Positions 41,992-46,125 of a stretch of 46,125 bases of DNA are shown here, piece after piece. Source of the DNA: a virus; the IMG/VR virus record IMGVR_UViG_3300035698_015192, positions 1 to 46,125 of that record. The stretch is one strand, 5' to 3'. The notes below the pieces were generated by a model, which saw only the letters and a program-made list of their open reading frames with translations, searched no databases and was not told where the DNA came from. Numbering within the stretch: position 1 is the stretch's first letter; the number at the start of each line of letters is the position of its first letter. Made by a program: the position numbers and the translations under genes.

Positions 41992-42221
41992 TTTTTAAAT
42001 CCTTTTTTATCTTCTAAGATATCTACATAACGGTTTAAGTGAAATTGTGCTTTTTTCAAATCTTCTAATTTTGTCTTTTTGCTCTTACGTCCTGCACGGA
42101 AGATGTACTTAGCACAATTTCCAAGATGCATTGGTAATTCAAAAGCATCAATAACGTCGAGTATCTCAAAATCACCAGATATGTAATGATTTGGATGATT
42201 TACTGTATCATTCATTTTCAT
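41988..42221 (-). CDS. DUF3310 protein
   Basis: The 77-residue product has the family marks VNHPNHYISGDFEILDVIDA, NCAKYIFRAGRKSKKTKLED and a helix with KKAQFHLNRYVDIL. DUF3310 proteins are widespread in phages; some are linked to nucleotide kinase-type proteins, but no role is settled. Overlaps at both ends with its neighbours point to coupled translation. A second ATG six bases on (42215) is possible. Confidence 0.83.
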   Translation of the reverse strand: MKMNDTVNHPNHYISGDFEILDVIDAFELPMHLGNCAKYIFRAGRKSKKTKLEDLKKAQFHLNRYVDILEDKKGFKK

Positions 42222-42447
42222 AACCCGCGAATCTATCTATGGTAAGATCTGGATCAACAGCAGGTTTATTCTTCCTCTTATCCTCAACCCATCCAGCTAA
42301 CATCTGAGTTAGGAGATTACTCATTGCACCATAACGGACTCGGCTGGTTTTTGGATCAAGTAATAATAGCTTAACCTCAATGAAAAGAGATTCGGGAACC
42401 ATTACTGTTATGGCCTTCCTCTTTTCAGCAAATGGTAATTTGGGCAA
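42208..42447 (-). CDS. ribbon-helix-helix-like small protein
   Basis: The 79-residue product begins with a basic strand (KRKAITVMVPESLFIEVKLL) and a following helix (RYGAMSNLLTQMLAGWVEDK), as in ribbon-helix-helix DNA-binding folds. It is the first gene of the leftward operon, right after the leftward promoter, which would fit an early autoregulator. A non-DNA role cannot be excluded. Confidence 0.65.
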   Translation of the reverse strand: MPKLPFAEKRKAITVMVPESLFIEVKLLLLDPKTSRVRYGAMSNLLTQMLAGWVEDKRKNKPAVDPDLTIDRFAGYENE

Positions 42448-42484
42448 TTGCTTTCCTTAATATTGGGATAGATTTATTATTAAA

Positions 42485-42513
42485 ATAATACAATGTTAAT
42501 TATTGTTTGTCAA
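42485..42513 (-). promoter_or_regulatory. leftward early promoter
   Basis: Read on the minus strand, TTGACA (42513-42508) and TATTAT (42490-42485) are separated by 17 bases. It faces the replication operon. The -35 boxes of this and the rightward promoter form an inverted repeat (TGTCAA-8 bases-TTGACA, 42508-42527), which may also be an operator. Confidence 0.8.
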
Positions 42514-42521
42514 CACTGTAA

Positions 42522-42550
42522 TTGACAACTTTGAAAATAAATTCAATACT
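42522..42550 (+). promoter_or_regulatory. rightward promoter for lysis block
   Basis: TTGACA at 42522-42527 and AATACT at 42545-42550 are separated by 17 bases and lie 51 bases before ATG 42601. The word TTGACAACTT is shared with the promoters at 6270 and 16980. Confidence 0.68.
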
Positions 42551-42600
42551 ACTAGCAGGGATTTATAACATTCATAAACGTATTTGAGAATAATGATAAT

Positions 42601-42945
42601 ATGCAAGTTAATGATAGAAATAAATGGCTTGAACGAGCAATTCTCGGTGTTTTTGCAACAGGGATAATTTATTGGCAGCAGAATATTAATGAACTTACAA
42701 CTACTCTTATAGCTACCACTGCTACTTTAGAAGAACGTATAAATAATGATAAAATAAATCTTGTTAAGCATGAAAATATTGTTGGACATACATCTATAGT
42801 TGAAAGAGTTGCTGTCATGGATAAGGCAATTGTTTTAAGTATTGCTGAAAGACAGGCATTCCGTGACATCTTTTTAATCCTACACGCTAATCAAAAGAAA
42901 ATATTATCAGAATTACAATTATTAAGAAATGGAAATTTACAATGA
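42601..42945 (+). CDS. membrane-anchored coiled-coil protein
   Basis: The 114-residue product has one N-terminal membrane segment (AILGVFATGIIYW, about residues 13-25) and a long helical tail (LIATTATLEERIN and VERVAVMDKAIVLSIAER). It is the first gene of the lysis block and overlaps the SleB-like gene. Such anchors occur as holin partners or spanin-like proteins. The role is not clear. Confidence 0.65.
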   Translation: MQVNDRNKWLERAILGVFATGIIYWQQNINELTTTLIATTATLEERINNDKINLVKHENIVGHTSIVERVAVMDKAIVLSIAERQAFRDIFLILHANQKKILSELQLLRNGNLQ

Positions 42946-43352
42946 ATGTAACTGTTCGCGACGTTGACGTTGTTGCCCGGACAATTTTTGGCGAGGCTCG
43001 TGGTGAGACGGACTTAGGTAAACTTGCAGTTGCTTGGGTCATTGTTAATCGTGCGAAGAAATATAATCAAGGTCTAGCAGAAACTTGTCTTAAGTCCACT
43101 CATTTCTCTGCTTGGAATAACTCTCGTGATCACGATGATAATCAACTTAAAATGATGATGGCAGACGAATCAGACTCTATCTTCATCCGTTGTAAGATTG
43201 CTGCATTCAGTGCCATCTTTAGACTTAAGGGTGATCCAACGAAAGGAGCAACTCACTATATTGCTGACTATCTCGATCCTGTTCCTTCCTGGGCAGCAGG
43301 AAAACTCTACTTATCAATTGGCAGGCATAAGTTTTATTCTGGAATAGCTTAA
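42942..43352 (+). CDS. SleB-type cell wall hydrolase (endolysin)
   Basis: The 136-residue protein has VARTIFGEARGETDLGKLAV and AWVIVNRAK, the start of the SleB/Hydrolase_2 fold with the catalytic Glu (FGEAR), and ends with GATHYIADYLDPVPSWAAGK and a HKFYS motif. These enzymes cut the glycan strands of peptidoglycan. There is no signal peptide, so export needs the holin encoded next. Confidence 0.88.
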   Translation: MNVTVRDVDVVARTIFGEARGETDLGKLAVAWVIVNRAKKYNQGLAETCLKSTHFSAWNNSRDHDDNQLKMMMADESDSIFIRCKIAAFSAIFRLKGDPTKGATHYIADYLDPVPSWAAGKLYLSIGRHKFYSGIA

Positions 43353-43363
43353 GGATACTTAAA

Positions 43364-43558
43364 ATGGAAACGAAACCTTTTTGGGCTAGTAAGACTGTAT
43401 GGGTTAACGGTATTGCAGCAATTGGTTCCATCTTAGCAATAACTGGTTTTGATGCTTCACTAACTCCTGAAGTTCAGACTAGCATCGTTACTGGAATCAT
43501 GGCCATTGTTAATATCATTCTGCGCTTGATGACAAGGACTGGAGTAACAGTAAAATGA
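43364..43558 (+). CDS. small holin-like membrane protein
   Basis: The 64-residue protein has KPFWASKTVWVNGIAAIGSI and a second hydrophobic segment (VTGIMAIVNIILRL), a size and pattern common to phage holins placed after endolysin genes. Two membrane segments and a basic end support this. It would form holes in the inner membrane at lysis time. Confidence 0.78.
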   Translation: METKPFWASKTVWVNGIAAIGSILAITGFDASLTPEVQTSIVTGIMAIVNIILRLMTRTGVTVK

Positions 43559-43893
43559 AATTCTCAAGACAAGTGTTAGGTGTTGTATTCATCTTCTTCT
43601 TAGTAACGGGTGCATCATGTCCTGAGAATATTCAACCTCAGACTGCAAAGGAAAGTTTAATAGTTGTTGAGTATTCTTACCAAGCCGTACTTAAGGAAAT
43701 TCAACAGCTTGTCCTGATTGGTACTTTGAAAGGTGACAATGCAAGGAAGACTCTTGAGGCCCTGACGAAAACTAAGGATTTGCTTAAATTCTATCGTCTT
43801 GCTGTATTGTCTGATGAGCCAAGTGAGGACTTACTGACTAACTTCAACACAGCATTGGCAATTACAATTCGTGAGATGAGAGGAGAAAGTTAA
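43555..43893 (+). CDS. small exported protein, possible lipoprotein
   Basis: The 112-residue product starts with a signal sequence (MKFSRQVLGVVFIFFLVTGA) ending at SC, a weak lipobox-like site (Gly at -3 in place of Leu). The mature part is helical (YSYQAVLKEIQQLVLIGTLK). It may be an outer-membrane spanin-like lipoprotein or another lysis helper. It overlaps the holin gene end by four bases. Confidence 0.58.
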   Translation: MKFSRQVLGVVFIFFLVTGASCPENIQPQTAKESLIVVEYSYQAVLKEIQQLVLIGTLKGDNARKTLEALTKTKDLLKFYRLAVLSDEPSEDLLTNFNTALAITIREMRGES

Positions 43894-44111
43894 TGGGCAA
43901 TATTCTTATCGCACTTGAAGCAATCTACGCCATCAGTACTCTAATTCAAAATTCAAGTATTGCTCTTAATAGTGTTATGATTACTATACAGAAAGCTCGT
44001 TCTGAAGGGAGGGACCTTTCAAGTGAAGAACTCACTGAGGTCATGTCAGCTACTGACGCTCTTGAAACTGAGGTTTTAGCTTTGTTGAAGAAGGCTGCAG
44101 AGAATGACTAA
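43893..44111 (+). CDS. small helical protein
   Basis: The 72-residue product is helical with a hydrophobic N-terminal half (ILIALEAIYAISTLI) and a charged end (SATDALETEVLALLKKAAEN). It is in the lysis block and overlaps both neighbours. It is similar in look to small helper proteins found in phage lysis cassettes. No family is recognised. Confidence 0.58.
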   Translation: MGNILIALEAIYAISTLIQNSSIALNSVMITIQKARSEGRDLSSEELTEVMSATDALETEVLALLKKAAEND

Positions 44112-44400
44112 ACAGATGATGAGTATTTTAGGTATCATTGTCTTACTTGGTAGCGTAGGTGCGGTATTCGGAGTGCCGCACTTACGTTTCTGGGCATGGC
44201 AATCTGATTTTCAAGTGGTGGCTGGAGCTAGCTATTCAAGTCTTCTTTCCATCAAACTCGATCGTTTAGCTGATGCGGAAGATAGACTTGCATCATGCAT
44301 TAAGCAAAATAATGAATGTTCTAGAGAACGACGATCTGTTAAAAGATTACAACAAGAGACTAAAGACATTGAACGTGATAAGAAGAAGTATGGAAACTAA
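44104..44400 (+). CDS. i-spanin-like membrane coiled-coil protein
   Basis: The 98-residue product has an N-terminal membrane segment (MMSILGIIVLLGSVGAVFGV) and a periplasmic charged helix (RLADAEDRLASCIKQNNECS, then a Lys/Arg/Glu-rich tail), the layout of Rz-type inner-membrane spanins that bridge to the outer membrane in the last step of lysis. Whether the lipoprotein-like gene upstream is its partner is not known. Confidence 0.6.
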   Translation: MTKQMMSILGIIVLLGSVGAVFGVPHLRFWAWQSDFQVVAGASYSSLLSIKLDRLADAEDRLASCIKQNNECSRERRSVKRLQQETKDIERDKKKYGN

Positions 44401-44406
44401 AGGTAT

Positions 44407-44700
44407 ATGCCCCTTTTTATATCTCTAATCGTCGGATTTTTATGGACAGTTTCTGTAGAAGCTGTTCCAGTCATTTGTAATGAGCGTAAAATCGTACTTG
44501 AATATCTGTCGAAGACTTATGATGAAGTACCTGTAGCTTATGGTGTGACTAATTATGGTGCATTGATAGAAATTTTATCTACTCCAGAAGGTGATACCTG
44601 GACTATTATAGTCACAGGTAAGGATGGCATATCCTGTATCTCCTTTTCCGGTGAAGCGTGGCGTAAGTTAACTCCAGAGTTGGATGATCCGGATGCATAA
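44407..44700 (+). CDS. exported hypothetical protein
   Basis: The 97-residue product has a signal peptide (MPLFISLIVGFLWTVSVEA) and a mature part starting VPVICNERKIVLEYLSKTYD, with EVPVAYGVTNYGALIEILST and a GDTWTIIVTGKDGISCISFS end. I recall similar small exported proteins in phages of Gram-negative hosts, function unknown. Two cysteines may pair. It is the last gene before the winged-helix pair; its stop overlaps the next start. Confidence 0.68.
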   Translation: MPLFISLIVGFLWTVSVEAVPVICNERKIVLEYLSKTYDEVPVAYGVTNYGALIEILSTPEGDTWTIIVTGKDGISCISFSGEAWRKLTPELDDPDA

Positions 44701-45043
44701 GTGCCCAATTTGTAAAGGATCATTGAATGAACTTAATGGAGTAGTCTTATATCGAAATACTGTAACAACAGATAAGGGAAGTGTATCTCTTGGATTTGTA
44801 GGAATTGGTATTGTAGATGCACTTCTACAGCATCCTTTGGGTGCTACAATGTCTGAGCTAATTCAAATTGTCTATGGCGCTGGAGGTGGACCTCTTACAG
44901 TTAAGCATTCAATTGCAGTTGCATTAACCCGTCTGAGACGGCAGCTGTTAGAAATTGGATTAAATATTAGGAATGTAGGAAGTCAAGGTAAACCCGGAGG
45001 TTTCTACATTTTGGAACAAATTGAGTTGGAACAATTGCAATGA
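44693..45043 (+). CDS. zinc-ribbon winged-helix regulator, first copy
   Basis: The 116-residue protein opens with CPICKGSL, a half zinc ribbon, and continues with an OmpR/PhoB-like winged helix (VDALLQHPLGATMSELIQIV; SIAVALTRLRRQLLEIGLNI; then the GGFYIL wing). It is a tandem paralogue of the next gene. It likely binds DNA and controls phage genes, late in the lysis operon. ATG 44693 overlaps the previous TAA; a longer frame from 44684 is less likely. Confidence 0.75.
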   Translation: MHKCPICKGSLNELNGVVLYRNTVTTDKGSVSLGFVGIGIVDALLQHPLGATMSELIQIVYGAGGGPLTVKHSIAVALTRLRRQLLEIGLNIRNVGSQGKPGGFYILEQIELEQLQ

Positions 45044-45378
45044 AGTGTCCTATTTGTGATGGTACTTTAAGTAATCTTAATAATACTATTCTACATCATA
45101 ATGTACTAAGTACTTCTAAAGGTTTCATATACCTTGGACCTACGGAAATGGGAATTATTAATTGTTTGTTGTTCTGGCCAGCAGGAGCTACTAAAGAGAC
45201 ATTAATTCTAAGAACTTATGGAGAAGATGGAGGTCCTTTGTCAGCAAACAGTACAATAAAAGCTACTATATGTAAGCTTAGAAAAAAGCTTGATAAGATT
45301 GATCTTAAGATTGTCAATGTTGGGGGATTTGCACCTGGGGATCATTTGTATGTTCTTTCTGAGAAGAAGCAGTTATAA
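45040..45378 (+). CDS. zinc-ribbon winged-helix regulator, second copy
   Basis: The 112-residue protein has the same plan as its neighbour: CPICDGTLSNLNNTILHHNV at the start, IINCLLFWPAGATKETLILR, IKATICKLRKKLDKIDLKIV and GDHLYVLSE at the end. The pair has diverged strongly at the amino acid level, so the duplication is old. The two may form a heterodimer or bind different sites. No receiver domain is present. Confidence 0.75.
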   Translation: MKCPICDGTLSNLNNTILHHNVLSTSKGFIYLGPTEMGIINCLLFWPAGATKETLILRTYGEDGGPLSANSTIKATICKLRKKLDKIDLKIVNVGGFAPGDHLYVLSEKKQL

Positions 45379-45642
45379 ATGACTGATAGAGTTATTTATA
45401 AAAAGTCACCCTCTGGATTTAAAGGTCCTCCTGGATCATGGAGGCTACCAGAGTTGAAAGATGAGTTTGCTAGGCACGTTGGCGTGAAAGCTTATCTTGT
45501 CTGCCGCAACGGTCATGATAGTTCAATCAGGACACATAAGATTGCAGCGGATGGCATGGTAACTCCAAGCCTTGTTTGCCCTATGGCCAGCTATGGATGT
45601 ATCGAGCACACATTTGGAATACTTGAAGGATGGAACAGTTAA
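45379..45642 (+). CDS. small hypothetical protein with Cys/His cluster
   Basis: The 87-residue product starts directly after the winged-helix pair and contains AYLVCRNGHDSSIRTHKIAA and SLVCPMASYGCIEHTF. These cysteines and histidines could bind one zinc ion. No family is recognised. It may be a small accessory DNA- or RNA-binding protein of the same unit. Confidence 0.6.
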   Translation: MTDRVIYKKSPSGFKGPPGSWRLPELKDEFARHVGVKAYLVCRNGHDSSIRTHKIAADGMVTPSLVCPMASYGCIEHTFGILEGWNS

Positions 45643-45682
45643 TTAAAGGTGAGGTTTTTCTTTCCTTACTTTGAGTATATAT

Positions 45683-45904
45683 TTAATATCTCCTGATAAT
45701 CGTGCAGCTCCTGGCTTTTTCCACTGCAATGAAAGCCAATGCTTTTTCAATTCGCCCTCGCATATCTAAATTTTCATTACTTAACACTTTCAGTTTACAT
45801 TCCAACGCTTCGATCCTATCAGCTGCTCTATTTTCAAAGCTCACTCGTCGTGATTGATCCTGCGTATAAGGTTCTCGCAGCCGCTTAATTAAATCATCCA
45901 TCAT
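45683..45904 (-). CDS. small coiled-coil phage protein
   Basis: The 73-residue product begins MMDDLIKRLREPYTQDQSRR and has FENRAADRIEALECKLKVLS, a helical pattern common in small early phage proteins. GGAG lies 5-7 bases before the ATG pair. It faces left and converges with the 45379-45642 gene. The structured segment at 45966-46072 is in its upstream region, which may be its leader. Confidence 0.62.
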   Translation of the reverse strand: MMDDLIKRLREPYTQDQSRRVSFENRAADRIEALECKLKVLSNENLDMRGRIEKALAFIAVEKARSCTIIRRY

Positions 45905-45965
45905 TGTTCTCCAAATTAAGTTTCTAACCCTTAACGCGTATAACTTGTTTCAAGATGTGAACAAC

Positions 45966-46072
45966 AACTGGCGAGGCGGCTCAACCCTTCAGGTTGAAGC
46001 ATTAGCACGACTACGCTTAAGGTACTAATGCGATAAGTCATGGGGGGAGGACCCAGTTCTCATCACCGCCTC
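45966..46072. ncRNA. candidate structured, pseudoknotted RNA (strand unknown)
   Basis: Two long-range helices cross each other: AACTGG (45966-45971) with CCAGTT (46053-46058), and GAGGCGG (45973-45979) with CCGCCTC (46066-46072). Between them lie two hairpins: TCAACC/GGTTGA (45981-45997) and GCATTAG/CTAATGC (45999-46031). This arrangement is far from what an unstructured spacer would give. On the minus strand it would be the 5' leader of the gene at 45904. No known riboswitch or ribozyme family could be named. The rest of 45905-46125 holds no gene that I can see. Confidence 0.5.
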
Positions 46073-46125
46073 ATAAGTTTTATTTTATCTTCATTCCACA
46101 ATCTAGTCCGTTAGAGAACAGATCC

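Noticed and set aside
1-46125. CRISPR array, integrase, rRNA or transposase
   Set aside because: No regular repeat-spacer array, recombinase motif, rRNA stretch or insertion sequence was noticed on reading.

Overview
The window reads as a complete or nearly complete genome of a tailed dsDNA phage with a long non-contractile tail (siphovirus type). It has terminase, DUF1073-type portal, capsid protease, major capsid, connector, tail tube, frameshifted tail chaperone, tape measure, lambda-J-like hub and C1q-like fiber genes, and no sheath gene. A Gram-negative host is likely from the signal peptides, the spanin-like proteins and the SleB-type lysis enzyme. The genome is mostly AT-rich with one GC-rich cassette. 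No integrase or prophage repressor was found, so a lytic lifestyle is likely but not proven.

Layout. 1-818 is a non-coding leader. 819-12835 (+) carries DNA packaging, an Acb2/Tad1-type anti-defense protein, a QueC homologue, and head and first connector genes. 12832-16949 (+) is an island of glycosyltransferase-like and sulfotransferase genes set inside the connector genes. 17045-28445 (+) carries the remaining connectors, tail and fiber. 28442-42447 (-) is the nucleotide metabolism, replication and recombination block: class II ribonucleotide reductase, DUF3987-like ATPase, split UDG-DNA polymerase A, ParB-methyltransferase fusion, SSB-like protein, DnaQ-like exonuclease, Sak4-like ATPase, one tRNA and a PD-(D/E)XK nuclease. 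42601-45642 (+) is lysis plus two tandem winged-helix regulators. Two back-to-back promoters at 42485-42550 drive the leftward and rightward blocks. The right end (45905-46125) holds what looks like a pseudoknotted RNA.

Most striking is a set of three inteins, in the terminase large subunit, the ribonucleotide reductase and DNA polymerase A. The last two carry in-frame LAGLIDADG homing endonuclease domains. The terminase intein does not. Its homing endonuclease, a full HNH protein with its own ATG, ribosome binding site and stop, is written in a different reading frame (3374-3859) inside the intein. The terminase frame stays open across it and yields a non-homologous linker between the two splicing halves. 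This nested HNH gene inside an intein is my main candidate for an undescribed arrangement. The polymerase gene is also broken between motif 1 and motif A by a short segment with a 20-codon mini-ORF, which may be a relic of mobile element activity.
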